Source of the DNA: Saururus chinensis
Taxonomy: Eukaryota; Streptophyta; Magnoliopsida; Piperales; Saururaceae
Reading direction: 5' to 3'
NCBI GenBank assembly: GCA_035235625.1
Contig: CP141142.1
Span: forward strand, 17,742,995-17,806,994
DNA length: 64,000 bases
Translations under genes and position numbers: made by a program
Part shown: piece after piece, positions 12,316 to 25,715 of the stretch
How positions within the stretch are numbered: the stretch's first letter is position 1
Layout of the letters: each line of letters opens with the position of its first letter
Notes under the pieces: generated by a model
What the model saw: the letters and a program-made list of their open reading frames with translations, nothing else
Told to the model about the DNA's origin: nothing
Database searches by the model: none

Positions 12316-13619
12316 TACTTCAAACATACTTATAGCCAACATGCATGTCATATGCATTTCAACATGGCATAATTCATTCTCTTACATCATGCAAACGTAT
12401 CATAATCTAACATCCATAGCACTGAATCATACAATCCTAGCACGCTGCTACTCATTCAAAGCATGCTATCATGAAATTACGAGTTCAAAGCTCCCCTACC
12501 TTGTAATCATGACGTTTGATGGCGAGCACACAATGGTGGCATTGGCAGCGGGGGAATTGGCGGCCAAAAGCTTTGGCAAATTGAGAGAGCTATTGTCCCG
12601 AGGATTTTTGGAAGTGTCGGAAACAATCACAACCAAACGAGGTGTCAGAAGTCAATGCGGCAAAATCCACAATCCACGACAGCACACTAGGGTGGCTGGG
12701 AGAAATGTCGTGCTAACATAAGTGGCAGTGCGACCAAAAATCGGTGATGTACTCACTAAAGATCGGCCGGTGGCTAAGACATACTCAGCTGGCTGCAAGA
12801 CATCAAAATCGGCCGTGGTCAGCACCCAACGACGACGATTTTGCGTCAGCAAGGGCCCACATAAAGGAGGAGAGCGTGGGGCAACTCTTGAAGACAGAGG
12901 AGAGGTGGAGGAGGCTCTAGTGGTCAACTCAAATGGTGACGGAGCCATCCGATGGTCAGGCGGCACAAATATGGTGCCTAAACTCAGAAACGCACACGTG
13001 GCCACATGCACACATGGCAAAAAAGTATCACTCTAGGGGGAGATGGGTTGGACGGTAGTAGCTTAAGGCTCATAAAAAGGCAATAGAGCTAGAGCTAGGA
13101 AGTGGCGGCCGATCGAAGTGGCGACATCACTAATCGCCACCCACAACCAACATATTTGTGTGGGCAGTTGTGCATCTCGCACAGTATAGGGCAAAGGTAA
13201 GTGGTTTATTCCGAGCGGAGGTATAATTGGGCCAAGTAGGGCCCGCCCTCACTATCGCCGAGTGGGGGTAGAGCCCACAACTCACCGATGGAAATGACCC
13301 GAGATGCACCTAAAGCGTCTAATTGGGCGGAGCAAGATAATAGGGCAAAGTGGGGTTGGAAACGATAACCCCCTACTAACACCAGGTTGAGGTAGGCTAG
13401 ACGGAGTCTATTCGGTGGCCAAACGGTGACCAAAAATAGATGTAAACCTTAGACTAAAGCCTAGCCTAGACCATGTAACTAGGACAAGTTAGGAAGGACA
13501 ATGGACCACATTCTACTGGAAAAGGATCGAACACACTACTGATTCTATCATTGGACTGCTGCCTGACAGCTCACACTCCAATTGCTACATATCCATATAC
13601 AGGTCTACAACAAGTAAAT

Positions 13620-13829
13620 ACTTTCTTAGTCTTATTTAATAACTCCCTTTGATAAAAAAATGTAGTATATGTAAATAATTTTATTTTGTTTGATTTAAAT
13701 GGTTATGTACTTAAAAAAAGTTTCATTAGCTTATTCTCCCTTCCTTCTTTTCTTGGATGTGGATTTTATCATTCAATAAATTAAAGTCACTATTTTTCCC
13801 AATATAGCTATTAATATGAAACATGAGTA
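13620..13829. mobile_element. MITE, Stowaway-like, ~210 bp
   Basis: The left end reads TACTTTCTTAGTCTTATTTAATAACTCC and the right end is roughly its reverse complement (AATATAGCTATTAATATGAAACATGAGTA). The interior shares the phrases AATTTTATTTTGTT, GTACTTAAAAAAAGT and TCATTCAATAAA with the sequences that flank the copia LTRs at 45.1, 50.3 and 56.7 kb, so this is an uninterrupted member of that MITE family. Confidence 0.65.
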
Positions 13830-15289
13830 CAATTTTTGAAAAGCTTTACTGTCTTTCATGAGTCTTCCCTTTTCCATTTATGTAGCAAGTTTAACAAAAA
13901 AACATATTTTTTTACTTTGATAAGATAAATTTGGTTACACAAGGTAAAACTTAAGATGAATAGAATGCCTAAAAGAAGGTGTTATTAGCTCCACAAAACC
14001 ATAATAGTCTGAGGCTGGAGGGAGGAAATTCTTATTAGGCTGCTCAATTTGCTACCAAGTGATCAATTACACCGCTGTGATTAAAAATGACTTTCCTAGC
14101 ATGAAAAAAATACACTATAATGAAATGCGAAATTTTCATCTTACCAATTCTTCCTCCGGAGTTGAGACCAGAAAATGTGCAAGTAAAAGTAAAACAGTCT
14201 TATTCGTGGGATGAGATTGGAATTTGCATAATAATTGTACATTCTTTATGTAAAAGAGCAAAACGGACACCAGCTCACCAATTCAATGAAAAGCAGCAAG
14301 ATTGATATGAGAGCTGTGACAGAAGTGTTTCCCACTGGTATCACGAGTTGCTCCATATTGGGAATCTGTGGCACTACTTTATCCACTTAAGGACTCCAGT
14401 TCCCTACTTTTGACTCTGGAAGTACAATTTGGATGTCCTCTCTTTAAAAAGAGGAGAAAAGAAAGGGATGCCGGCAAAAAGAGAGAGGAAAAAATTGAGT
14501 AACGGTGATGAGTTGTAGAAGGTGCTCTGGCATGAGTGCATTCTTATCCACTATGTTTAACGTGACTTTATAATCTCGTGGTTAAAGCATTCATCTATGC
14601 CCCTATAATTATTGATGTTCCCTCTAGTGGCCTTTGTACGGTGACTTCAATTTGCAAAAATGCATTACATGGTTTTTTAAATTAAGGCTAATTAATGTGT
14701 GCCCGGGGTTCACGGAATTTCAATCTGATTACACATGATATTGAGGATGCAAGTCATTTTAAAAACGCATGCATGCCCCTTTATTAACGCCGATAATTCA
14801 CCACTTACGATACCAGGGCTCACTCGTGAGTGCTCATGTTAATTGTTTCTTTTTTAAAAGTTTTTTGGAACTACCAAGAGTTTGAGTTAACTAGGCCGAT
14901 ATGCATTGTTAATTATATAGAATGGTGCAAAAAATTGAAACTATTTGAGAATATTAAAATAAAAGATTCCACCTTTGTTGATTATTTTGGAAGATAAAAA
15001 ATTGGATTTTACTTAATTTTATGGCAACCCATCAATGATAAAATTTATAATACAAAAATTTATTGAGTGAGTTAACATGTATCACTAGTCTAAAAAATTC
15101 TGCCAAAGTCCAACTCTATTTACGAGAGAAATTATATTTTGATCAAAACTATGGAACGATATATTTTTGAGATGGTAAGGTCCTACAGATTGCCATATGG
15201 TCTGAGCGACAACAAAATTTTAGTAAAGTTAATTTATGCCTAATTTTACAAAAAAATGAACTATGATTAACAAATAAAATGCATCAAAT
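13830..15289. other. Intergenic DNA, nothing recognised
   Basis: No gene or mobile element is recognised. Open frames such as 14120-14305 show no family motif. Confidence 0.4.
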
Positions 15290-15536
15290 ACTCTCTTAGT
15301 CCTATGTTACTAAGCATCATTTGAGAAAATAGTATTATTTTTGTCCTATACTAATAGTTATATTTAAAAAAATAATATTTTTTATTAAATAATGAAACCC
15401 ACAATTAAGAGAAGAAAAATTAAACTTATGATACTTTTTTAAAGTATTTAATTATTTAAATTTAATATAATAAAATTATTAATATGGAATAATTTTTTTA
15501 CTAAATAGAGTGATTAATTAAATACGGAAGAAATGA
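15290..15536. mobile_element. MITE of the same Stowaway-like family, opposite orientation
   Basis: Begins TACTCTCTTAGTCCTATG and contains GTCCTATACTAATAGTTATA, then inverted counterparts of the interior phrases of the 13.6-kb MITE (ATACTTTTTTAAAGTA, AAATTTAATATAATAAAATT). It ends near ACGGAAGAAATGA. The borders are approximate and two overlapping elements are possible. Confidence 0.45.
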
Positions 15537-18179
15537 TTTTTTACTGAAGTGCCCAACTACTTTAACTCAGCCAAATGATGTAATTAATATGTAAATTTTT
15601 TTTTAAAGGGAGCTATTAAAATGGGACTCATTAAGCAAACCAAACATATATTTATATCGGCGGAAATGATCAGCGTCGGGACACCGATTATGACTGCCAC
15701 AACCACTATCAACCGGTGTTATTCCGTGTGCTCGATCGGTACTGACTATGACTGGACTGGATTCAAAATGCCGGGAACGGATAAATCACACACAAGAACC
15801 GGACCATATCGGTCATGATTAGACTTTGATGTTCTGAAAACAAATCTTTCTTGAGATATAACTAATTATCAATGGCCTCTATTTATACCATGTGAGACAG
15901 AATTTTGGACATCATTCTTCTCTCTCCTACTTTTACCTTTCAGTCATTCCACTAACCTTCATTTCTCTAAAAGGATCAAGTCCTGTGAATGTCCATGGCC
16001 GGTGGCCCGGTGATTAAAGTTTCTCGTGTCTTTCTCTCTCCCCTTACTTTTGTGTAGTTATGTCAAGTGTTTCTTTCAGAGTGGACTGGATATTCTTTAC
16101 GTTGATCTTTAGAATTGGCCACATATTTATAGTTTAAAAATCTAAGTGAAGATATTTAACACCTTTGCTTCTGATGTGTTTTATTCAATAAATTTGCTTA
16201 ATTGTGTTTTGAATGGTGGAGATTGGCTGTCAGGAACCCAGATGCCCAGAATCCTGAATCACGATCTCATGTTCTCGGACATGGTAGCCATCAGGAAAAG
16301 ATTATTGATTCGCTGCATAATGTATATAGACATCAAAAGGAGGAGAGAATAACAGGAGGTGTCAAGTAGATGGCTTAAAACACTGAAGTTGGAAGAGGCC
16401 CATACGACCAATTGTATAGTGGTGGCCCCATAAATTGTTATGCTTGTTAACCACATATCAGCAAAATGGATACACCCTTCTTGACAGATATATAATCAAC
16501 ATTTGCTGATTGTAAAATAATCAGGAAGCACAATCCATGTGGTAGAACCACGATAAAGTTGGCATCAACCTTCTCGCATCAACCTTCTCAAACTTATTTA
16601 AAAAACGGACCTGCAAAAAGCCACTGTGAACTGGCTGGTTCAGTGGTTTTAAATATTTTTTGATGTTTTTTTAATAAGAATATATAATGCGACAACTAAA
16701 TTTGGCTTCAAAACTTTATTTATGCTAATAGCTAAAAAACATCTGATATGCTAATGTTTGAATAAAATTAATATTAATATTAATATTACAATAACTATTG
16801 TTTTTTTAAAGCCATAACTGCTTCTCAGACTAAACAATATTAGAATTTTGTTATTGATTATTGAGTTGAGTTAAATGTTATAATGACCTTTTTCCAACAT
16901 CTCGAGCTTTTTGAAAATTTTTGTTATGACCCTAATTTAGTCTCCTAATTTAGCTTAGATTTCTAAACTAATTTGTAGTTAGTCTTTATTTAATTAGGAA
17001 TAGTGCACATGCAAAAAGCACATGAAAACTTTTATGTTAAGCATCAAATTAGAACATTTTTTTGTTGTATAAATATAACAAAATTTATCACATAAAATAT
17101 TTACAAGTTCGAGCAATTTGTTGTATCTTTAAATCAAATTAAATATATAAAACACTGCCACAAATCGGTAATATATATGCTATTTTGTAAAAGTGTTGAC
17201 ATATTTTATCTTAATTTGGTACAATAAAAAGTGTTGCATAACAAATGTGAAAAATAGAAGATTTAAACAGAATGTAATTCACTTTGTGTGCTACAATTCC
17301 AATGATGATTGAACTATTAGTGAGTCACACCAATGTGATAAATAAATTTTATCTAAGAGTGTATAAAAAATATATGCCTTAATATAAATGATTTTAACTT
17401 CTGTATGAGCACAATCAATAGCTCATTAGTTTGATAATTTTAAGTATTTTATTTTCTAAACATGATCCCATATTATCTAACAAAGTTAACAATGTAGTGT
17501 CCTTTAACTAAATGCATAGATAGTGTTTAACATAAAATATGATAGTATTCATTTTATGGACATGGTTTTTAGTGTATTTAAAATGTAACCCAATGCATAA
17601 GTAAAGATGTAAATATTTTTTTTTTTTGGAAAATAGGTAGATTAACTTCAATACATTGAAATTAATTTTTTTTATACTCAGTGTTTTTCTATCTAAATAT
17701 ATATTATATAAAAGAATAACTATTCCAACATGTTGGCCAATCATCAACATTATTATAGTGGTGAAAACTATATAATTTCCTAAAGAATGCAGATACATTG
17801 CATTTATTATTGTGCCTAATGAGGTAATTTAGAAACGACATTCACATATGGCCATTATAGGAATACAAGTATGCTAACCTAACTGAAGCCATCATCAGAG
17901 CAAGCAAATGAAAAGCGCAATTTGATTATCCAAATTTATAACATATATAATAAGCAAATAAAAAGAAGTAAAAAAATAGTTATGTGATATAAAAGTCTTT
18001 AAAACATAGTGGTAAAAAATAACTAACCTAATCAAATAGTGTAACAATGTAAAGTTAGAAATTACATAGATCGACCATAAATCATCATTATCCCAAGTTT
18101 TATAGTCTAGTTCATCCAAATTAGTCGAAGAGAAATGTATGACAAGCCAATAATTTATAAATGTAAGGAACCAAATAGA
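15537..18179. other. AT-rich DNA, nothing recognised; may include the Helitron 3' end
   Basis: No gene is recognised. The right part (about 17.2-18.18 kb) lies downstream of the Helitron RPA gene on the minus strand and probably holds the Helitron 3' terminus, but I could not identify the CTRR end and hairpin. Confidence 0.35.
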
Positions 18180-20244
18180 AGTTAAATATAGTTAAAATAA
18201 ACAAAGTACAATTTATTTTGCTGTGGAAGCTTTGTCATCGTCACGTTCAATTGTACCTGGGAATAAAAACCAAACAAAGAAAAAAATAAGAATAACGTCA
18301 ACATCGATTGATAAACAAATTTGGGTAACAAACAATTGGAACAACAAAAAGTACCCTTTTCGGTTCCTGTAACTGAGACACATGTAATTGACCTAACAAC
18401 TTTGTTTGCAATAATTTTCTGATCCATTTTGAGGACAAACATAAATTAGTTTCAAATGAGTTCATCTATAATAGCTTTAAATCCCCACTCATAGGATACC
18501 TTCACAATGTAACAAAAGCATATGTTAACTTTTTCCTACCATCCTTTATCAATATGAATTAAGTACATTATTTAGTAATATAAAATATCATAGAGGTACC
18601 TTTAAATCATGCATTACATTAGCTGAGTATCCAAATATTTTTTCTACTTGTGCATCAAAAACAGTTATCCACATGTTACCAATATTATCTCCTATATTTG
18701 CCCAAAAATAAAACCTATATATGAATAATAAGAAAATAGTTACAATCATCGTAAAATAATTTTAAATAGACAAAATTATATATGAAATACACCTGTGGAC
18801 TTTTACTATTGGTGTAACATGACATTTATCGCACACATTAACATTTTGATGATTGCTAATTTTTTTGTTGCATAAACCCATGCAACAATGTCAACAAATA
18901 TAGGCTAAACAAGCAAATGAATGTAAAGTTAAATATTACAAATATCTTTCTATATATATATACATATACATATACATATATGTACGACAAAAAGATAACA
19001 TGCAAAAAAATATTCTTCAAGCACCTAAGATGTTTTTTCAACAAAAAAATATATAAATTCAAAAGTTTGTTTACATGCAAAAACTTGGTAAATTTTTTTT
19101 AACAACAAAAGTATTTACGAAATATCTTACTACTTTTTAAGTTCTAGAGCTGCTTCAAACCTTGGGTTGATGTTTATTTTTGTCCCAGTTGTTGATGTTA
19201 GGTTAGTCGCTCTACAAATATATTAGTGAAATGATATTATATATAAGATTTGTTTATGCAATATCTATGATAAGTTAATCCAAAAAAGTTGCCTAATATT
19301 TGGGCAAAAAAATAAGCATACCTAGAAATTATTGGACTCGTAGAGCGGTTAAATAAATAACTGGGTAATTGCCATGACATTCCTCAAGAATTGGTATATC
19401 ATTTTCCATGATATCTCCCCATAAGCTTATTGAAATTGACATTGTACACCTAGAAATGAAAAACAGTAAGAAAACTAACATATCACAAACTACAAAATAA
19501 GGTTGTGAATTTATTTTTTATCAATCAACTCAAGTGATTGACGATTAACTTCAGTTATGTCACGCTTGCGTACAATCATTCAATTACTAATGCTAATTAC
19601 AACTCAAAGGACATCTTCACAAAAAATACAATCAAAAGATTTACTCAATGCATAGATGCAAAGATTCTAATTTTCTAGTATGTGTTCTCATTGTTTCTTG
19701 GTACTTGAAGTGCATCTAGAAGAGTTATTCCACAATTGACATAACTTGTTATAACAAATTCATCTAGTACAAGAATAATTGTTGTACACTTTTGAACAAT
19801 GCTCTCATACTTGGTTGAACCCCATCTATATCTTGGAGCTGAACATTTGATCAACCCATTTAATATGTAGTACATTTTACCTTCCAATGTAGTAGTTTTG
19901 AATGCTTCAAATAACTCATTGAGCACCAACAATTGAATTCTAGAACCCCATCAAAATTGGTAAATAAGAAAATACCAACATCTATTGAAACACCTATGTA
20001 ACAATTCAATCAACTATAGATTAACATAAATGTAAATCAATGCAAACAAGAAGAACAACAATTATATATAAGGAAGCTTTTAGGCACAAACCTCTTCATC
20101 AACAACACGTATGTTCATAACAATTCCAGAACCCCTTGAGTTGTCAAACGAGCGTATTTTGGTCTTTTCTAATATTAAATATTTTATTGACCATTGATCC
20201 ATGCTCGTTGATAGTTTAGATATTAGAATGCAAGTCATTGCCAT
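18180..20244 (-). pseudogene. Helitron-encoded RPA1-like protein, broken up by intron-like gaps
   Basis: The product would be related to the large subunit of replication protein A, a single-strand DNA-binding protein carried by plant Helitrons. From a possible start at 20244 the first part contains MDQWSIK and KTKIRSFDNSRGSG followed by VVDEE, typical of the first OB fold. The piece at 19.93-19.68 kb has LEGKMYYILNGLIK. Pieces at 19.43-19.33 kb (SLWGDIMENDIPILEE) and 19.2-19.13 kb (TSTTGTKININPRFEAALEL) match the middle OB fold. A zinc-binding stretch with Cys pairs lies at 18.85-18.79 kb. The last OB fold at 18.71-18.60 kb has GNMWITVFDAQVEKIFGYSA, and a final piece is at 18.44-18.35 kb. Gaps between pieces may be introns. 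I did not prove an intact spliced frame. Confidence 0.65.
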
Positions 20245-20339
20245 TGTAAACCTAGAAAAATAGTAAACAATACAAATGTTATTACCAAACAAAAATCTAT
20301 ATCCATATGAACAAAAACTTAAGATAAATTATTATACAA

Positions 20340-23300
20340 CTCACAAGTTATTTGGTAAACACTTCTTTAAATACATCATGCCATGTCAGTCCATGTGGTA
20401 TTGTCTTATCGGAAGAATGTTTGATCAAGATTTTTATTTTCCACTTAGAAGTACCTCTCGTCAAAGAAACATATAATTGGCCATGCGAAAAAACAGGTTA
20501 TAGTAAGTACGAGCCTACATTTTCAATGGTTTGACCTTAAGCTTTATTAATAGTCATTGCAAACGACAACCTTATTAGAAATTGTTTATGTTTAAATCTA
20601 AATGGGCACTTTTCATTATCTGCTAGCATGAGAGGAATTCTTGACAAAAAAATATTTCTTTCCTTATATTTCCCCAATGCTATTTGAATGTGTATAACAT
20701 TATGATCAACCTTGATACAAGTCAACCTTGTTCTATTACACAAACCATTCATTGGATCTAGGTTTAGCAAAAACATGATTGGGCAATTTCCCTTGAGTAC
20801 CAATTTATGAGGAGGTAGGCCATTGGAAGTAAGTGTGTTCAAGAACTCATGTGGATAAAGATTATTTATAACATCAATTGTCATGTCATAATTGTACTAT
20901 ATTACTGCATTGCCACTGCACAACGAAACAATTCTTGCATTTATTTGATCAATGTATTCATTCTTCGTTGTCAATATACAGCTCTCTCCCAAGTAACTTG
21001 GTTCCAAAACTCATGTTTCTAAAGATGGAAATATTTTTAAAATCAATTTTCAAGTTCCAGTTTCAAAATATGTGGCTTGAATTAACATATTTGCCGGCAT
21101 ATGAATGTAATTGTCTTGAACACATGTTTCATCTCTGTAGCCAATCCAAGGCAAATATGAACAAAAACCTGGATCACTCCTTGTTCACATATTTTTAGTG
21201 AGAGGCAATATCTCAATGGTTTGCCGAATCCTTGAGCGCACCAAACTTGCATCAACTATCTCTTCTCTTGTACCTTTGGGTACCACCAACAACACTTGTT
21301 GGAAATCTCCACCAAATACAACCACTTTTCCACCAAAAGGTTTTAAACAATCTAATTTATCTTGGAGTGTGTGATCCAATGCCTCAAATGCATACCTTTT
21401 CATCATTGTGCTTCATCCCATATAATCAATGCTACTTGTGCAAATAAATGTGCTATCCCACTTTGTTTTGAAATATTGCATGAGCTATTAATGTCAATCT
21501 CAATCAGTATCTTAAATCTATAATGAGTAGTACGACCTCCAAGTGAGAAATCCCGGAGGTTGCGATTGCAAGCGCGATCATATACCTCTTTGTCTAATTA
21601 TTGCAAGAATAGCTCTATACAAGAATGTCTTATCCATCCCACCAGGACCATCAACAAAGAAAATACCTATAGACCTAGCTTCAGCTCGTGCAATAATTAT
21701 GTCATATGCTCTTCGTTGATCTTCATTTTAATAATTAACAGCTTCCAAATCTTGATGGGATATTGGAATTAATCCCTCCTCGATAACCTCCCTTGTTCAA
21801 CTATATCTAAACAATCAAGTTCAATCTTTGGAAAATCAAATTCTTCTAAAGATCGTCCTAAATTTGCAGCACACTCACCAATTTCTTTCAAAACATAAGC
21901 AGCATGTATGGTGTCTGAAGCTCCATTTGCAAAAACACAGAAATCAGACATATCCAAAAACATAGTATCCCATAATTTTCACACATCAACAGATTTGCAG
22001 AATACTAAAATTGTTGCAAACAATGTTCTTAATGAAGCAGGCTTTGAGAACGTTGATGCCTCTTCCAAACATAGTAATATATCATTTTCATTAAGCAATA
22101 ATCCCATCATTTGTGATGAAAAGTCTTACATTGCATGTCATTAAAATATAGTAAATGATCAAATGATTATGCTCCATGAACATGATTCAACAAATGTCTT
22201 AAATAATATCTATATCCATCAATCGGATTTGAAGCATTTATTATAAGAATTGCAAAACCAGATTTCGAGGATCCCATGAACAGCTTTGACCATTGAAAGT
22301 ATTAAAGGTTGGAAATTCTCAATAGAGTAATGAACGAGCATGCGGATCAACCTTGTTTCATTTAAAGTAAGCTATCAACGTTGTTTGGCAATTCACCTTG
22401 CTATCAAGAAAATCAGCTAAATTTTAACCATTATAAAAAGAGATTGTATGCTTATTTGGTAAGTGAAGTTGCAAATTCATAACAAATGGATGATTATCAC
22501 TAAGACTGAATGCAAAAAATCACCGAGCTGCTTTAGGTGGAGATACCCAACATGCATCTTGATAACTCGATCACATCAACATCATCAACATGTAAATTGT
22601 TCATCAATTATATAGAGATACGATCATGGCCCTTATATATATATATATGTAAAAGTACTTTACTGCCTTAATACTTAAACAAACCTCAACATTCATGTGA
22701 CAATCATAATGCTTTAGCAAAAAAAGATTGTAAGGAACAACCCATCGATTGTCCAATGTGTGACCATGCAAATATACAGATGAACTATTATTTTGTCTCT
22801 TATATACTGGGTATGAATCATCACCTTCTATAGTAACATCTGTAAATCTCTTAAGATATCTAAAATGACAACCTTCAGGTGTCATACATAGTGACTTTAT
22901 TCTAGAAATCCCATAGGGTCCATGCGTCTTGTGTTTCATGACACACCTATATAATAATGCATCTTCTTCAACACTTGGAATTTCTGCACAAACAAATTTG
23001 CCATATGTATTAGCACCCATAATCTTGTCTTCTCTAGCCATTATAACCAATAAGTGCATATGTTGCAACCCTCATTTTTCAAACTCTATCACATCCACAT
23101 GGGCAATAACTCTACCCATGAAACCTGATTTTATAATAATTTCCTTCAAATCATCTATCTTGGCCATTAAAACTCATGAAACAATATCAGGTCTATTAGA
23201 TGCAACTTCTCCCACTTTCAAATGATTAGTAATCTTAGGAAATTTTGGATTGCATGTCATTGTAATAAACAAATCCGGTTTACAATATGTTTGAACAAGA

Positions 23301-24270
23301 GCCATTGCATCTAAATATCTTCGTCTCATATCTCGTGATCCACCAATTAATGATGATAATAACACAACTCGTTTACATATTCTTCTTCCTTCTACTCCCC
23401 AACAATGACACTATCTACTACACCTTGGTAAAACTCTACTCTTAAAGCACATTGATTATGTTGTATAAAGTTCAATCTATTTGTCTCAATTTTCACATAC
23501 ATGTCAACTATATATTATTGAAATAAATGCCCACAATTGATAATACTCCACGAAGGATTAGATCTCATTTGGAATAAATAGGCATAATATTCTCTACAAG
23601 TCACATAAGTGCATCATCTTTGAAGTTGTCCTTGAATTTGCAATTTTTGCTCAAATTGCTCAATGCTATTTGGATATTCCGAATTTGCCAAACAACGACG
23701 TTTAATCCCAGCATTACAACTAGTCTCCCCGCTTTGAAACAACAATGTGTATTGTAAAGGATCATAACACCCATAAAAGGCTGAACTTTGTAGGATTCAT
23801 CTTCATTTCCATAAAAATTAATTTGTTGTTCTTGTTCACCTGTTTCCTCATCTCCTTCGGTCCAAATAGCAACCACTTGAAATGAAGATGGTGCATTCTA
23901 GGTATGCTGATCATGAGCACAACTTTTTTAAATACCAATTCTCAATTCACAAACATCCCCCATATACTAAGCTACAGCAGAAACTATGCATAAGGATTCA
24001 TATCAAGAATACTAATAATCTTTTGCACCAACATTGGTGACAAGTTCGACAATAGGCACATGAGATTTTCTACCTCATGATTTGTATCATAACAATACAA
24101 CTGCAAGAAGCATGGACCCAAATTCATTGGTTGTAGAGAGTGAAGGGAATGATAAATTTGACCATGAATGTCTATAAAATATATGCTATATAGAATAATG
24201 TTAATTGCCAAATTGCAAATCCAAACAAGATTGCCACAATAGAATAATTTACTAGTAGAAGACATGAAAA
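20340..24270 (-). pseudogene. Helitron RepHel (HUH replication initiator + PIF1-type helicase), degenerate
   Basis: The N-terminal part (24.26-24.0 kb) has DIHGQIYHSLHSL and the conserved FLQLYCYDT and NPYA. The Helitron-like N domain at 23.37-23.17 kb reads SLIGGSRDMRRRYLDAM and PDLFITMTCNPKFPKI. The rolling-circle HUH motif (HMHLLV) is kept at about 23.06 kb but a stop codon lies four residues before it. HGPYG and DNRWVVPYN follow. The helicase part has a damaged Walker A (GPGGMDKT instead of GPGGTGKT, near 21.65 kb), the Walker B phrase LIIWDEA followed at once by a frameshift (near 21.41 kb), FGGKVVVFGGDFQQVL, and the C-terminal LPPHKLVLKGNCPIMFL and INKA...VFSHGQLYV motifs down to about 20.4 kb. 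Rep nicks and joins the element ends and helicase unwinds them; this copy cannot do so. Confidence 0.85.
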
Positions 24271-24356
24271 ATAACCTTACGTCAACACTAAAGAATAATT
24301 AATTATATACTATAAAATTATTTCAAAATATTCTATTCCAATAGACTACCTAAATT

Positions 24357-25715
24357 GTGATCATCAGTGGAGGCCCTGACTGGCAAGCTTAGGCTTGAGC
24401 AAGAAAGGATGAACCATGTCAATGTTTCAGGTGTTGGTACTACCAACTTAGCACAAAGCTCTGATAGAGGGAGAAAGGGGGATAGGGGCCAGGACCTTCA
24501 ATGAAGAGAGCATTTAAGAGAAAGGGGAAGAAGCCACAAAATAAGGGCAATGGTAAGGGGAATAACAAACCCCAGGGTGCCTGCTTCAAGTGTGGCTAGG
24601 TGGGGCACTTCAAGGCAAATTGTCCCCAAAATGATGACTAGGCTAGCAACAACAAGGACCAGAATAGAGAAATTATATGTGTTGTCTTAGAGGTCATGAT
24701 AACTGATATCAAGGAGAAGATTTTGTGCCTTGATTTTGGAGCCACAATGCATGTGTCTCATTCCAAGGGGTCTAGGGGGTGAGATGATCAATCTCCTCCT
24801 AGGCCAGAATAAAGTCTTCATGGGGAACAAAACATACTGCAGAGTGGAGGCCATAGGTGCTTACCAAATCCCTTTGAAAGAAGGGTCTACTCTTATGCTT
24901 ACAAATGTGTTGTTTACTCCCTCCATCAGGAGGAATCTGATTTCAATTCCTATTCTAACCAAGATAGGATTTGAAGTTAGATTCAAGGGGAGTAAAGCCA
25001 CAGTGGGCAAGGGTGGCTTAGTTCTTTTACTGCTTCTTTAGTTGATGGGCTTTATTATTTAGATGTAATAGACTCACTTATTGCTAATGAAATGAACTCT
25101 TATGAGTATATTATTTTGTCTGTCGATGATGCCATACTATGGCACATGCGTTTGTATCATGTAAATGTAGACAAACTACATAGGATGTTGAATGCAGGGA
25201 AATTACCAAAAATATCTAAAGACTTACGTGTGTGTGAGGATTGCTTATCGAAGAAGATGAGCAGGCAATCCTTCCAAAAGGGACAAACATCAAATGAACT
25301 ATTGGGGGTTGTTCATTCTAACATATGTGGGCCCTTGAATGTTCAAACACACAGAGGGATGACTATTTCATAACCTTTATAGATGACTTTTCAAGATACT
25401 GGTACATGTATCTAACAAACAAGAAATCTGATGCCTTAAATCTGGTGAGGCTTTAGACACTGTCATGTACATCCTTAATCGTGTCCCCACAAAGGTAGTC
25501 CAACAAACACCTTATGAGCTATGGACGGGTCGATGTCCGAGCTTAGGGCATCTAAGAGTGTGTAGGTCCATGGCACACATAAAGGTGCTTGACCAACATA
25601 GGTCTAAGCTAGACCCTAAGACCATAAAGTGTAACTTTATTGGTTATTGTGATCATTCTAAGGGGTAAAGATTTGTAGTTCACCACACAGATGGGATAGT
25701 GAGGGTTATTGAATC
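24357..25715 (+). pseudogene. Ty1/copia pol fragment (gag end, protease, integrase pieces)
   Basis: Reads as the end of gag (LRLEQERMNHVN), a zinc-knuckle remnant, a protease remnant at 24.73-25.04 kb whose Asp-Ser-Gly has become FGAT, the GAG-pre-integrase stretch at 25.1-25.37 kb (LWHMRLYHVNVDKLHRML, CEDCLSKKMSRQSF) and, after loss of nearly all the integrase core, YILNRVPTKVVQQTPYELW and FIGYCDHSKG at 25.46-25.67 kb. It belongs to the same copia family as the minus-strand element at 50.8-56.7 kb. There are frameshifts and no LTRs. The left end coincides with the Helitron border. Confidence 0.85.

Larger units (their letters stand above)
9717..13500. mobile_element. LTR-like sequence, left end clear, right end not found
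   Basis: At 9717 the gypsy remnant stops and TGTAACACCC begins, the usual start of many plant gypsy LTRs. The following 3-4 kb has no coding motif, several tandem repeat arrays and a GC-richer end (12.5-13.4 kb), as expected of a long LTR. I could not find a matching ...TTACA end followed by the expected duplicate GAGCT, so the right border is approximate and the element may be truncated or itself interrupted. Confidence 0.4.
18180..24356 (-). mobile_element. Degenerate plant Helitron (RepHel + RPA), approximate borders
   Basis: Two gene remnants characteristic of autonomous plant Helitrons lie head to tail on the minus strand: a Rep/helicase gene (24.27-20.34 kb) followed by an RPA70-like gene (20.24-18.18 kb). 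Both carry stops and frameshifts, so the element is dead. Its 5' (right) end must lie between the first RepHel codons and the copia fragment that starts near 24357. The left end is not located. It appears to have cut off the 5' part of that copia fragment. Confidence 0.75.

Noticed and set aside
12341-13036. Overlapping frames of 104-126 residues
   Set aside because: They lie in the GC-richer end of an LTR-like sequence on both strands, without motifs.
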